A model generated the notes under the pieces. The model saw nothing but the letters and a program-made list of their open reading frames with translations, was not told the origin of the DNA and ran no database searches. Positions 8,000 to 18,278 of a stretch of DNA of 64,000 nt are shown in pieces (position 1 is the first letter of the stretch; the number at the start of each line of letters is the position of its first letter). Source of the stretch: Azospirillum sp. TSO22-1 (lineage in GTDB: Bacteria > Pseudomonadota > Alphaproteobacteria > Azospirillales > Azospirillaceae); assembly GCF_003116015.1 (NCBI RefSeq), contig NZ_LGQZ01000015.1, positions 20,195 through 84,194 of the forward strand. The letters run 5' to 3'. The position numbers were made by a program, and so were the translations under genes.

Positions 8000-9172
8000 A
8001 TGCCGCACCCGCTGGCCATCACCTGGAACCTCACGGAAATGCACGGCTGGGGGCTCCTGGGAGTCCACACCGCGCTCTACCTGCTGGACGTCGGCCGCCC
8101 GCCGCTGCTGCTGGAGAAGCCGCTCTTCAACACCATGCGCCCGACCAACCGCGAGCGGCTGGCGGCGCTGACGCCGGGCTACGAGAGCGTGCTGAAGGCG
8201 CAGGAGCAGCACCCCGGCAAGCGCTTCCAGCTGGCCGAGCACACGGTGATGCACGGGCTGTCGAACGGTTTCCTGCCCGGCCCGGTGTCGGACCGCTTCC
8301 GTGGCCGGCGCAACGTCGGGGTGATCGCCTACGAGGACACCCGGCTGACGCCCGAGGTGGTGACGCGCGCCTCCTCCTGGGACTCCATGGTCGTCCACTC
8401 CGCCTTCAACCGCCGGCTTCTGGAGGAGAAGGGCGTCCCGAACGTGCGGGTGGCGCTGCAGGGCATCGACCCGACCGAGATCCACCCCGGCACCGGCAGC
8501 CGCCGCTTCGGCGACCGCTTCGTGGTGTTCTCCGGCGGCAAGCTGGAGTTCCGCAAGGGCCAGGACATCGTGCTGGCCGCCTTCCGCGTCTTCCAGCAGC
8601 GCCATCCCGAGGCGCTGCTGGTGACCGCCTGGCACAACCCGTGGCCGGCCACCGCCATGAGCATGGCGGACTCGCCGCTCGGCACCGGGGCGCCGCGGGT
8701 GGGCGCCGACCAGCGGCTGGACATCACCGGCTGGGCCACGGCGAACGGCGTGCCGGGGGACGCCTTCCTCGACCTCGGCTTCCTCGGCCGCGACCAGATC
8801 GCGTCGGTGCTGTGGGACTGCCACGCCGCGGTGTTCCCCAACCGTTGCGAGGGGGCGACCAACCTCGTCGCCATGGAGACCATGGCCTGCGCGGTGCCCA
8901 CCGTGCTGTCGGCGAACACCGGCCACCTGGACATCGTCGGCGACGACCGCACCTACGCGCTCAACGACCAGAAGCCGGTGGCCGACCGCGACGGCAGCCG
9001 CATCGACTGGGGCGAATCCTCGGTGGACGAGCTGGTCGAGCGGCTGGAGGAGATCCACGCCGACCGCGCCGAGGCCGCGCGCCGCGCCGCCAACGCCGCC
9101 CGCTTCATGGCCACCGAGCGCACCTGGCGCCGGTTCGCCGAGGACTTCGTCGCCGCCGTGGACCAGGCGTGA
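8000..9172 (+). CDS. Glycosyltransferase, GT4-like (GT-B fold)
   Basis: This is a 390-residue protein. The C-terminal half has the GT4 hallmarks: FVVFSGGKLEFRKGQDIVLAAF after the linker, FLGRDQIASVLWDCHAAVFPNRCEGATNLVAMETMACAVPTV with the E-x7-E motif, and NTGHLDIVG. The N-terminus (ITWNLTEMHGWGLLGVHTALYLL) fits the acceptor-side Rossmann domain. ATG 8000 follows a GAGGGAG ribosome site. The gene ends inside the hairpin shared with the convergent dehydrogenase. Donor and acceptor are unknown. Confidence 0.88.
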   Translation: MPHPLAITWNLTEMHGWGLLGVHTALYLLDVGRPPLLLEKPLFNTMRPTNRERLAALTPGYESVLKAQEQHPGKRFQLAEHTVMHGLSNGFLPGPVSDRFRGRRNVGVIAYEDTRLTPEVVTRASSWDSMVVHSAFNRRLLEEKGVPNVRVALQGIDPTEIHPGTGSRRFGDRFVVFSGGKLEFRKGQDIVLAAFRVFQQRHPEALLVTAWHNPWPATAMSMADSPLGTGAPRVGADQRLDITGWATANGVPGDAFLDLGFLGRDQIASVLWDCHAAVFPNRCEGATNLVAMETMACAVPTVLSANTGHLDIVGDDRTYALNDQKPVADRDGSRIDWGESSVDELVERLEEIHADRAEAARRAANAARFMATERTWRRFAEDFVAAVDQA

Positions 9173-9189
9173 GGGGGCAGCCCCCTCAC
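9169..9189. terminator. Bidirectional hairpin between convergent genes
   Basis: There is a perfect nine-base-pair stem (GTGAGGGGG, three-base loop, CCCCCTCAC) that includes the TGA stop of the upstream GT4 gene and ends five bases before the stop of the leftward dehydrogenase. No T-run follows, so it may act with Rho or simply stabilise both 3' ends. Confidence 0.6.
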
Positions 9190-9193
9190 CCGC

Positions 9194-10480
<1,287 letters not shown>

Positions 10481-10500
10481 TCTCTTGCTCGCATGAGAAC

Positions 10501-10556
10501 GGGGCCGGGCGCGGCCCCACCGGAAGGCGCCACATATAGCCGCAATTTCCGCGGCT
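10501..10556. other. Two short hairpins in a divergent intergenic region
   Basis: The 232-base gap between the leftward dehydrogenase and the rightward OGT-type gene contains GGGGCC/GGCCCC (10501-10518, six-base loop) and AGCCGC/GCGGCT (10538-10556, seven-base AT-rich loop). The ATATA at 10534-10538 is among the few AT-rich patches nearby. I see no convincing -35/-10 pair for either gene. Confidence 0.4.
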
Positions 10557-10712
10557 GGCGAGGATGCCCGCACGGCCGGCGCGGTTTGTCCCACCACCCC
10601 TTGGGCGCCCTTCCGCCGCCCTTCGACCGTTGCGCGGCGGCGCCCGACCCGGTATCCCTTCGCCACGCCTCCCAGCCCGCCGGCGCCCCAACCGCTGGCG
10701 AAGGATAAGTCG

Positions 10713-12431
10713 ATGAACCGCCGCAGCCCGCCGCCCTCCGCCGCCGCGTCCAAGCCGGCGCCCGCCGCTCCCCTCCACCCGATCCTTGCCGAGATCCAGC
10801 CGCTGCTGCGCGCCGGCAGGATCGCCGAGGCGGCGGCGCGTTGCGAGCAGGCGATCGCCGGCGGCGCGGAGGATCCGCTCCTGCTGCTCAACACGGTCCA
10901 CCTCCAGCTGCACGTCGGCCGGAACCAGGAGGCGTTCGACCTGTGCGAGCGGATCCTCGCCCGCCAGGCGGACCACATCGACGCGCACTTCAACCGCGGC
11001 CTCGCCGCCATGCGCATCAACCGCTACGAGGAGGCGCTGCACAGCTTCCAGACGGTGCTGAAGCGCAAGCCCGACTACGTCGAGGCGCTGACCAACCTGA
11101 GCGCGGTCTATTTCGGCCTGGGCTTCATCCGCGAGGCGCTGGAGCCGCTGCACAAGGCCAACCGGCTGAAGCCCGACTTGGTGCCGATCTGGCAGAACCT
11201 GCTGTCCATCACGAACTACGACGAGACGGTACCGCTGTCCGAGCTGATGGAGCTGCACCGCCGCGCCGGCAAGCACATCGCCCGCGCCGCCGGGCCGCGC
11301 CCGACCTCCTATCCCAACACCCCCGATCCCGACCGACCGCTGCGGATCGGCTACCTGTCGGGCGACCTCTTCAACCACCCGGCCTCCCACTACATCGAGC
11401 CGGTGCTGCGGCTGCACGACCGCAGCCACTTCGAGCCGTTCGCCTACTCGCTGATCGGCTGGTCAGATTCCGTGACCCAGGCCTTCCGGTCCATGGTGCC
11501 GAACTGGCGCGACGTCGGCCTGACGGACGACGCCGGGCTGTTCCGCATGATCCAGGACGACCGCATCGACGTCCTGGTCGACCTTTCCGGCCACACGGCG
11601 CGCAACCGGGTGCTGGTCGTCGCGCGCAAGCCGGCACCGGTGACGGTCAACTGGATCGGCTACCTGAACAGCATGGGGTTGACGGCGGTCGACCACGCCG
11701 TCCTCGACCCCCACCTGCTGAGCCCGGCCGCCGAGGCGGCCTTTGTCGAGGCGCCGCTCAAGCTGCCACACACCGCCTACTGCTACACCCCGCTGATCGC
11801 CGGGCGCGAGCCGGCGGAGGCGCCGTGGCAGCGCAACGGCCACATCACCTTCGGTTGCTTCAACAACCCGGCGAAGCTGTCCGCCGCCTCGCTGAAGGCC
11901 TGGGCCGAGATCCTGAAGCGCGTGCCCGACAGCCGGCTGCTGTTCAAGTACAAGACCTACAGCGTGCCCATGGTGCAGGCCCGCGTCATCGAAGCGCTGG
12001 CCGGCCACGGGGTGGCGGCCGACCGGGTTCGCTTCGAGGGGTTCTCGCCGCTGGGGTCGTTCTTCGACACCTTCGGCAGCATCGACGTGGCGCTCGACAG
12101 CTTCCCCTACACTGGCGTCACCACCAGCATGCACACGCTCTTCATGGGCGTGCCGCTGGTCACGCTGGAGGGCGACACGCCCATGCAGCGCTTCGGCCGC
12201 ACCGCGCTGATGGCGATCGGCCGGCCCGACTGGATCGCCCACACGCCGGAGGAGTACGTCGCCGTCGCCGAGACGATCGTCGCCGAGGTGCGGGCCAACC
12301 CCGGTCTGCGCCACGACATCCAGAACCGCATGATCGCCTCGCCGATGATGCAGCACGAGCGCTTCGTGCGCGACCTGGAGGCGGCCTACCGCCAAGCTTG
12401 GTCGCTGTGGTGCGGCCGGCATGCCCGCTGA
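10713..12431 (+). CDS. TPR/OGT-type glycosyltransferase (GT41-like)
   Basis: This is a 572-residue protein. A Pro/Ala-rich N-terminus (1-25) precedes about four TPRs (30-165; NRGLAAMRINRYEEALHSFQTVL). The catalytic part has LRIGYLSGDLFNHPASHYIEP with the pocket His, DVLVDLSGHTARNRVLVVARKPAPVTVNWIGY, FGCFNNPAKLS with the UDP-binding Lys, and FPYTGVTTSMHTLFMGVPLVTLEGD. All expected GT41 landmarks are kept. It is shorter than the enzyme at 5601. The last 11 bases overlap the next gene of the same family, so the two are probably translated together and might act as a pair. Confidence 0.9.
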   Translation: MNRRSPPPSAAASKPAPAAPLHPILAEIQPLLRAGRIAEAAARCEQAIAGGAEDPLLLLNTVHLQLHVGRNQEAFDLCERILARQADHIDAHFNRGLAAMRINRYEEALHSFQTVLKRKPDYVEALTNLSAVYFGLGFIREALEPLHKANRLKPDLVPIWQNLLSITNYDETVPLSELMELHRRAGKHIARAAGPRPTSYPNTPDPDRPLRIGYLSGDLFNHPASHYIEPVLRLHDRSHFEPFAYSLIGWSDSVTQAFRSMVPNWRDVGLTDDAGLFRMIQDDRIDVLVDLSGHTARNRVLVVARKPAPVTVNWIGYLNSMGLTAVDHAVLDPHLLSPAAEAAFVEAPLKLPHTAYCYTPLIAGREPAEAPWQRNGHITFGCFNNPAKLSAASLKAWAEILKRVPDSRLLFKYKTYSVPMVQARVIEALAGHGVAADRVRFEGFSPLGSFFDTFGSIDVALDSFPYTGVTTSMHTLFMGVPLVTLEGDTPMQRFGRTALMAIGRPDWIAHTPEEYVAVAETIVAEVRANPGLRHDIQNRMIASPMMQHERFVRDLEAAYRQAWSLWCGRHAR

Positions 12432-14463
12432 CGACACGCCGGCGGGCTCCCCCTCCGCGGTCGGCGCGGTCACCACGCTGCCGGAGGCGTACGCGCTGGC
12501 GGCGCGGCAGCTCGAGGCCGGCGACCTCGCGCTGGCGGCGCACGTCGTCGGCTGCATCCTGGCGGTGCGGCCGGAGATGCCCGAGGCGCTGCACCTGGAC
12601 GGTCTGATCCGCCTGCGCTCCGGCCGGCCGGCTGAGGCGGTGGAGCGCTTCGCCGCGGCGCTCGCCGGCCGGCGCTCGCCCGTCATCCTGTCGAGTCTGG
12701 GCAGCGCGCTGCAGCTCTGCGGCCGGCTCGACGAGGCGGTTGCCGTGCAGGCCGAGGCGGTGGCGCTGGAGCCCGCCGCGCCGACGTGGCGGCGCAACCT
12801 CGCCGTCCTGCTGCAGGCGGCCGGGCGCGACGGCGAGGCCGAGGCGGCGCTGCGTGCGGCCGCCGGCCTGGGCGACGCCGAGGCGCTCTACATGCTGGGC
12901 CGCCGCCGTTTCGAGCACGCCGACGCCGAGGGGGCGGCGCGCGCCTTCGCGGCGGCCTGCGCCGTGCGGCCGGACCACGCCGAGGCGATGACCGGGCTGG
13001 GGCTCTGCCGCGCGGGGGCCGAGCGCCGCGGCGAGGCGCTCGCCCTGCACGCCCGCGCGCTGGCGCTCGACCCCGGCCGGCTGGAGGACGCGGTGCACGG
13101 CCTGGACGTGGCGCGCACCGGCATGCGCTTCGACGCGATCGAGCCCTGGCGCGGGCGGCTGGCCGACACGCTGCCGCGGGCGTTCGGACGGGCGCACTGG
13201 CACCTGCTGTCGAGCGTGCTGTACCGCGACCTCTACCGTCCTCTGCCCGAGGCGCTGCGGACGCGCACCGAGGCGGCGCTGACCGAACGGCTGCAGGCGC
13301 TGGCCGCCGCCGCGCCGGTGCCGCGCCCGGCTCCGGCGGCGGACGGGCGGCTGCGCGTCGGCTACCTGTCCGGGCTGCTCGCCAACCACCCGGTCGGCCA
13401 GGTGACGCTGTCGCAGTTCGCCGCGCACGACCGCGCGCGGATCGAGACGCACGGCTTCCTGCGCAAGCCGGCCTCCCCCGACGACCCCTACGCCGCCCGC
13501 CACCGCGCCGGCTTCGAGCGGGTGCACGAGCTGGCCGGCCTGCCCCCCGAGGCGGCGGCGCAACGGATCCGCGAGGCGGACATCGACGTGCTCGTCTACC
13601 TGGACGGCCACATGGACAAGGACGGGCTGGCGATCATGGCGCACCGCCCGGCCCCGGTGCGCGTCTTCTGGCTGGGGCACGCCGGCGGCATCGGCACGGC
13701 GTGCGCCGACTACCTGCTCGCCGACCGCCACGTCGTGCCGCCCGGCGCCGAGCGCGCGTACGCCGAGCGGCTGGTCCGTCTGCCCGAGTGCTACCACTGC
13801 GCCGACCGCCACCCGATCGCCGAACGGCCGCGCCGCGCCGACCACGGCCTGCCGGAGGACGGCGTCGTCTTCTGCGCCTTCAACAACACCGAGAAGATCG
13901 ACGAGCCGGCGTTCCGCGCCTGGATGGACATCCTGCGCCAGGTCCCCGGCAGCGTGCTGTGGCTGTCCGGCTCGCCCCGCGGGCAGGTCGCCGCCACCCT
14001 GCAGGACTTTGCCGCGTCCCTCGGCGTGGCGCCGGAGCGCATCGTCTTCGCCGGGCGGGTGCCCGACAAGCGCGACCACCTCGCCCGCTACCAGCTCGCC
14101 GACCTGTTCCTCGACACCTGGACGATGAACGCGTCCTCCACCGCGCTCGACGCGCTGTGGGCCGGCGTGCCGATCATGGTGCGGGCCGGGGACTGCTTCT
14201 CCAACCGCATCAGCACCTCGATGCTGCACGCCGTCGGCCTGGGCGCCCTGGTTTGCCCGGATGCGCGCGCCTACGCCGCGCTGGCGGTGGCGCTGGCGCT
14301 CAACCCGGCGGTGCTGGCGGAGTGGCGGGCCCGGCTGTGGATGAACCGCGAGACCACGCCGCTGTTCGACGCCGGCCGCTTCGCCCGCAAGCTGGAGGCG
14401 GCGTTCACCCGCATGCACGCGCTGAGCGCCGCCGGGCTGCCGCCGCAGGCGTTCGACCTGTAG
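12421..14463 (+). CDS. TPR/OGT-type glycosyltransferase (GT41-like), second of an overlapping pair
   Basis: This is a 680-residue protein whose start lies 11 bases inside the preceding gene. It has TPRs over roughly 15-235, then LRVGYLSGLLANHPVGQ (pocket His kept), DVLVYLDGHMDKDG, VFCAFNNTEKIDEP with the UDP-binding Lys, and a divergent donor-site stretch TMNASSTALDALWAGVPIMV where the sibling at 5601 has YNAHTTTSDSLWVGCPLVT. That difference hints at another donor or acceptor. It converges on the GT2 gene with only six bases between the stops. Confidence 0.88.
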   Translation: MPADDTPAGSPSAVGAVTTLPEAYALAARQLEAGDLALAAHVVGCILAVRPEMPEALHLDGLIRLRSGRPAEAVERFAAALAGRRSPVILSSLGSALQLCGRLDEAVAVQAEAVALEPAAPTWRRNLAVLLQAAGRDGEAEAALRAAAGLGDAEALYMLGRRRFEHADAEGAARAFAAACAVRPDHAEAMTGLGLCRAGAERRGEALALHARALALDPGRLEDAVHGLDVARTGMRFDAIEPWRGRLADTLPRAFGRAHWHLLSSVLYRDLYRPLPEALRTRTEAALTERLQALAAAAPVPRPAPAADGRLRVGYLSGLLANHPVGQVTLSQFAAHDRARIETHGFLRKPASPDDPYAARHRAGFERVHELAGLPPEAAAQRIREADIDVLVYLDGHMDKDGLAIMAHRPAPVRVFWLGHAGGIGTACADYLLADRHVVPPGAERAYAERLVRLPECYHCADRHPIAERPRRADHGLPEDGVVFCAFNNTEKIDEPAFRAWMDILRQVPGSVLWLSGSPRGQVAATLQDFAASLGVAPERIVFAGRVPDKRDHLARYQLADLFLDTWTMNASSTALDALWAGVPIMVRAGDCFSNRISTSMLHAVGLGALVCPDARAYAALAVALALNPAVLAEWRARLWMNRETTPLFDAGRFARKLEAAFTRMHALSAAGLPPQAFDL

Positions 14464-14469
14464 GGGACG

Positions 14470-15267
14470 TCAGTCCGGGATGTAGAGTTGCGGGCAGCCG
14501 GCGCGCAGGCCGGGCTCCGCCGGGAAGCGGGCGCGCTGCGCGACCGTCGCCCACCGCTCGTAGAACAGGTGCATGTTGCGGGTGCGGAAGTCGCCGTGCC
14601 TGGCCAGCAGTTCGGCGTTCTTGGCTTGGTTGACCCGCTCGATCTCGCCCAGGTAGGCGTGGAACATCGGGATGTCGATGTAGACGTCGCGCAGTCCGAA
14701 GTGCTTGTAGCGCATGCACATGTCGGCGTCTTCCCAGTACGCCGGCGTGTAGATCTCGTCGAACAGACCGAAGCGCCGCACGGCGGCGGCGCGGATGATC
14801 GCCACCGAGCCGTTGACGAAGAAGAACTGCCCCGCCTCCTTCTCCGCCCGGGTGGCCGGGCGGATGAGCCCCGGCTCGCTGACGTAGCAGACCGGTCCGC
14901 CGACCGCGGCGGACGGGGCGGCCTCCATCCCCGTCACCAGCGTGTCGAGCCAGCCCGGTTCGCCGAAGATCAGGTCGTTGTTGATGGTGACGAAGTAATC
15001 GAAATGCCCGGTCCGCCGCATCGCCTCGAAGTTGCGGTTGTGGCCGGCGGAATAGCCGATGTTGGCGTCCAGGTACTCGACCGAGACCCACGGATGGCGG
15101 GCGTCGAAGGCGCGCAGCAGCGCCAGCGTCTCCGGCCCCGACCCCTGGTCGAGGATGCGCAGATGGAAGCCGTTGCCCGGCCGGTAGGCCTCCAGGTTGC
15201 GCAGCAGGTTGTCCAGATAGCGGACGGAGTCCCAGACCAGCAGGCTGACGATGGTGACCGGTCGCAT
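14470..15267 (-). CDS. Glycosyltransferase family 2
   Basis: This is a 265-residue single-domain GT-A protein: VTIVSLLVWDSVRYLDNLLRNL at the N-terminus, YLDANIGYSAGHNRNFEAM, VTINNDLIFGEPGWLDTLV as the metal-binding acidic motif, and YWEDADMCMRYKHFG, a typical 'ED' catalytic-base motif of rhamnosyltransferase-like GT2 enzymes. It is transcribed leftward, 32 bases downstream of the GT17 gene, and probably shares its transcript. Acceptor unknown. Confidence 0.9.
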   Translation of the reverse strand: MRPVTIVSLLVWDSVRYLDNLLRNLEAYRPGNGFHLRILDQGSGPETLALLRAFDARHPWVSVEYLDANIGYSAGHNRNFEAMRRTGHFDYFVTINNDLIFGEPGWLDTLVTGMEAAPSAAVGGPVCYVSEPGLIRPATRAEKEAGQFFFVNGSVAIIRAAAVRRFGLFDEIYTPAYWEDADMCMRYKHFGLRDVYIDIPMFHAYLGEIERVNQAKNAELLARHGDFRTRNMHLFYERWATVAQRARFPAEPGLRAGCPQLYIPD

Positions 15268-15299
15268 GGGGCGGCGTCCTGGGAGGGAAGGTTCGGGGA

Positions 15300-16130
15300 T
15301 CAGGCGGTCTGGATGCGGTGCTGGGCGCCTTCGGCCACGAACGGGCGGTAGCGCTCGAAGTTCGCCCGCAGCGGGTCGGGAAAGTAGTCGTCGGCCTGCA
15401 CCGTCGTCCAGGCGTAGCCGGCACGCCCGTAGAGGTCGGCCCCGCTCGCCACGATGCGGTCGATGTCGATCGCTTCGATGAAGCGTTCGTCGTTGTATTC
15501 CTGATGCGCGAAGTTGCGCAGCTTGCGCTGCACGTGCTCGACGTCGCCGATGTAGGAGAAGTGCCAGCCGGCGTGGGGATAGACGCGGGTGTTGGCCGGC
15601 GGGTTCTGCGACAGGGCGAAGCGGGCGTTGCGCGCGCCCTGCGGGGTGATCTGGGCGATGTGCGAGCCGCGCACCGCGACCGTCCACACCACCATGCAGT
15701 CGTTGCCGGCGATGTTCAGGTAATTGTACTTGAAGTAGAAGAGCGGCATGCGCAGACCGCTGACGACGGCGCCGTTGCCCGGCAGGGAGGCGATCACCGA
15801 GCGGCGCGGGATCTCGTCCACGTCGGAGATCAGCACGATGTCGTCGGGCTTCAGACCGTCGAGCCCGCGCATGATGGCGTTGCGCTGGAAGTTCTCGCGC
15901 ACCCAGCTGTCGGTCGTTTCCGGCATGTCGCGCACCACGATGTGGGTGATGCGGTCCAGGTAAGGGGCGAACTCGGCCTTTCTCTCCTCGAAGAACAGCG
16001 GCTTGGGCAGGCCGGCGTGCGTGGTGTCGGCCTCCACCAGGACGAAGCGATCGACCACCCCGGCAAGTTCTCGGAGGCGCAAGTCCAGCACCTCGAACTC
16101 GTTGTAGAAGGTGAAGCAATCGTAAATCAT
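15300..16130 (-). CDS. Glycosyltransferase family 17-like protein
   Basis: This is a 276-residue protein with the family 17 pattern: MIYDCFTFYNEFEVLDLRL at the start, VDRFVLVEADTTHAGLPKPLFF, LKPDDIVLISDVDEIP with the DxD-type motif, and GWHFSYIGDVEHVQRKLRNFAHQEYN. In animals GT17 is the bisecting GlcNAc transferase MGAT3; bacterial members are found in polysaccharide clusters with undefined acceptors. The start ATG coincides with the conserved N-terminal MIYD. It is probably the first gene of a leftward pair with the GT2 gene at 14470. Confidence 0.9.
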   Translation of the reverse strand: MIYDCFTFYNEFEVLDLRLRELAGVVDRFVLVEADTTHAGLPKPLFFEERKAEFAPYLDRITHIVVRDMPETTDSWVRENFQRNAIMRGLDGLKPDDIVLISDVDEIPRRSVIASLPGNGAVVSGLRMPLFYFKYNYLNIAGNDCMVVWTVAVRGSHIAQITPQGARNARFALSQNPPANTRVYPHAGWHFSYIGDVEHVQRKLRNFAHQEYNDERFIEAIDIDRIVASGADLYGRAGYAWTTVQADDYFPDPLRANFERYRPFVAEGAQHRIQTA

Positions 16131-16183
16131 CGAGTGGGTCCGTCGCTCGCCGGGCTTGGCCGGATCATTGCCGCGGCCGTGAC

Positions 16184-16211
16184 GGTATGGCGTCGCCCGG
16201 CGCCTTGTCAA
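16184..16211 (-). promoter_or_regulatory. Candidate sigma70-like promoter for the GT17-GT2 pair
   Basis: On the minus strand TTGACA (16211 to 16206) is a perfect -35 hexamer, and CATACC (16189 to 16184) lies 16 bases further as a weak -10. Transcription would begin about 47 bases before the GT17 start codon. Visual match only. Confidence 0.4.
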
Positions 16212-16379
16212 CGCGCATAGCCCCGCCGGACGGGGAAGCGGGGTGGTTTCCCGGTGACTTCGTCGTTTGTTTTGCGATTGTCCCGGCAAAGCGGATTGCA
16301 GCGTCCCCGGATGTGGACTACAGGTTCGTCCGCACCATGGATCCTGGCCGATCCGCGCCTTTCAGGACACGAGCAGCCG

Positions 16380-16964
16380 ATGCAGCATTCTCAGACGTTC
16401 ATGCGGGAAGCCGCCGAGATCGCCGCCACGATCGACACCGAGTCGATCGAACGACTGTGCGCCGAGCTGGCGGCCCTGCGCGAGCGCGGCGGGCGGCTGT
16501 TCCTGCTCGGCGTCGGCGGCAGCGCCGCCAACTGCGCGCACGCCGTCAACGACTTCCGCAAGCTGTGCAACATCGAGGCGTACGCGCCGACCGACAACGT
16601 GTCGGAGCTGACCGCCCGCATCAACGACGAGGGCTGGGACGGCGCCTTCGCCGGCTGGCTGCGCGGCAGCCGCGCCGGCGACAAGGACGCCGTGCTGGTG
16701 ATGTCGGTGGGCGGCGGCAACGTCGAGCGCAAGGTCAGCATGAACATCGTCGAGGCGCTGCGCTTCGCCAAGGAGCGCGGCCTGCGGATCCTCGGCATCG
16801 TCGGCCGCGACGGCGGCTACACCCGCCAGGTCGGCGACGCCGTGGTCGTGGTGCCGACCGTCGCCCCCGACCGGGTCACCCCGCACGCCGAAGCCTTCCA
16901 GGCCGTCGTCTGGCATTGCCTGGTCAGCCACCCGGCCCTCCAGCAGTCGCAGACCAAATGGTGA
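16380..16964 (+). CDS. SIS-domain phosphosugar isomerase, phosphoheptose-isomerase-like
   Basis: This is a 194-residue single SIS domain. LFLLGVGGSAANCAHAVNDF at residues 41-59 is the phosphate-binding loop of the GmhA family, followed by LVMSVGGGNVERKVSMNIVEAL and a C-terminal HAEAFQAVVWHCLVSH helix in place of the usual catalytic-His segment. GmhA converts sedoheptulose 7-phosphate to glycero-manno-heptose 7-phosphate. Here the immediate neighbours are a GmhB-like phosphatase and a transaldolase. ATG 16380 gives the usual SIS length; longer upstream extensions lack family similarity. The end overlaps the next start (ATGGTGA). Confidence 0.85.
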   Translation: MQHSQTFMREAAEIAATIDTESIERLCAELAALRERGGRLFLLGVGGSAANCAHAVNDFRKLCNIEAYAPTDNVSELTARINDEGWDGAFAGWLRGSRAGDKDAVLVMSVGGGNVERKVSMNIVEALRFAKERGLRILGIVGRDGGYTRQVGDAVVVVPTVAPDRVTPHAEAFQAVVWHCLVSHPALQQSQTKW

Positions 16965-17530
16965 GCGGCGGCGCCTCCGTCCGGCGCGCCGTGTTCCTCG
17001 ACCGCGACGGCGTGGTCAACCGGTCGGTGGTGCGCGACGGCCGCCCCTACCCGCCGGCCACCCTGGCCGAGTTCGAATTCCTGCCCGGTGTTTCCGAGGC
17101 CGTGGCCGACCTCCGCGCCGCCGGGTTCGCCGTCGCCGTCGTCACCAACCAGCCCGACCTCGCCACCGGCAAGGCCGACCCCGCCGAGGTCGAGGCGATG
17201 CACGACCTACTGCGCCGCACCCTGGGGGTGGACGGCATCTGGATGTGCCGCCACACCGACGCCGACGGCTGCGCCTGCCGCAAGCCCAGGCCGGGCATGA
17301 TCCTCGAGGCCGCCGCGGCGCTCGGCGCCGATCCGGCCCGCAGCTTCATGGTGGGCGACCGCTGGCGCGACGTCGAGGCCGGCCATGCGGCCGGCTGCCG
17401 CACCTTCTTCATCGATTACGGCTATCGGGAGCGCGCGGCGTCCGTCGCTCCCGATGCCGTCGTCCGGGACCTGGCTGAGGCGGCCCGCATCATCCTCGGC
17501 AATCAATCCACCAAGAGGAGCATTGGCTGA
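16958..17530 (+). CDS. HAD-IIIA phosphatase, heptose-bisphosphate-phosphatase (GmhB)-like
   Basis: This is a 190-residue protein. FLDRDGVVN (D15, D17) is the HAD nucleophile motif, VVTNQ (T63) is motif II, and CRKPRPGM with VGDRWRDVEAG supply motifs III and IV. The zinc-loop pattern C-x-H then C-x-C (MCRHTDADGCACRK) is the mark of GmhB-type enzymes acting on heptose 1,7-bisphosphate. The start overlaps the SIS gene by seven bases and the stop overlaps the transaldolase start, so the three are coupled. No heptose kinase or nucleotidyltransferase is in the window. Confidence 0.88.
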   Translation: MVSGGASVRRAVFLDRDGVVNRSVVRDGRPYPPATLAEFEFLPGVSEAVADLRAAGFAVAVVTNQPDLATGKADPAEVEAMHDLLRRTLGVDGIWMCRHTDADGCACRKPRPGMILEAAAALGADPARSFMVGDRWRDVEAGHAAGCRTFFIDYGYRERAASVAPDAVVRDLAEAARIILGNQSTKRSIG

Positions 17531-18264
17531 TGCCTCTGACCCGTTTCCAGGACCTGAAGGTCAAGCTGTTCGCCGACGGCGCCGACCTCGCCAGCATCGC
17601 CGACCTCGCCGCCAAGCCGTACATCGCCGGCTTCACCACCAACCCGACGCTGATGCGCAAGTCGGGGGTGAGCGACTACGTCGCCTTCGCGCACGAGATG
17701 CTGGGGATCGTCGGCGGCCGGCCGGTGTCGTTCGAGGTCTTCGCCGACGACCTGGACACCATGAAGGCGCAGGCCCGGACCATCGCCTCCTGGGGGCCGA
17801 ACGTCTACGTCAAGATCCCGGTCACCAACTCCGAGGGCGTCTCCTGTGCCCCGCTGATCGCCGAACTGTCGGCGCAGGGTGTCCAGCTGAACGTCACCGC
17901 CATCCTGACGCTCGACCAGGTGCAGATGGTGGCCGGGGCGCTCGACCCGGCGACGCCGGCCGTGGTCTCGGTGTTCGCCGGGCGCATCGCCGACGCCGGC
18001 GTCGACCCGATGGGGGTGATGGCGGACGCCCTCGGCATCCTCGCCCGCCGGCCCAAGGCCGAGCTGCTGTGGGCCAGCCCGCGCGAGCTGTTCAACGTGG
18101 TCCAGGCCGACGCCGTCGGCTGCCAGATCATCACCGTCCCGCCCGACCTGCTGGGCAAGCTGCCGCTGATCGGCAAGAACCTGACGGCCTACTCGCTGGA
18201 GACCGTGCAGATGTTCCGCCGCGACGCCGTCGCCGCCGGGTACGACATCCCCGGCACGGCCTGA
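17530..18264 (+). CDS. tal: Transaldolase family protein
   Basis: This is a 244-residue protein of the small TalC/fructose-6-phosphate-aldolase-like class. FTTNPTLMRKSG is the first family signature. NVYVKIPVTNSEG carries the Schiff-base Lys (K95). VSVFAGRIADAGVD and AELLWASPRELFNV complete the barrel. A transaldolase here could feed sedoheptulose 7-phosphate to the coupled SIS and HAD enzymes. Its start overlaps the phosphatase stop (TGATG). Confidence 0.9.
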   Translation: MPLTRFQDLKVKLFADGADLASIADLAAKPYIAGFTTNPTLMRKSGVSDYVAFAHEMLGIVGGRPVSFEVFADDLDTMKAQARTIASWGPNVYVKIPVTNSEGVSCAPLIAELSAQGVQLNVTAILTLDQVQMVAGALDPATPAVVSVFAGRIADAGVDPMGVMADALGILARRPKAELLWASPRELFNVVQADAVGCQIITVPPDLLGKLPLIGKNLTAYSLETVQMFRRDAVAAGYDIPGTA

Positions 18265-18278
18265 GCGGAGCCGGCCGG

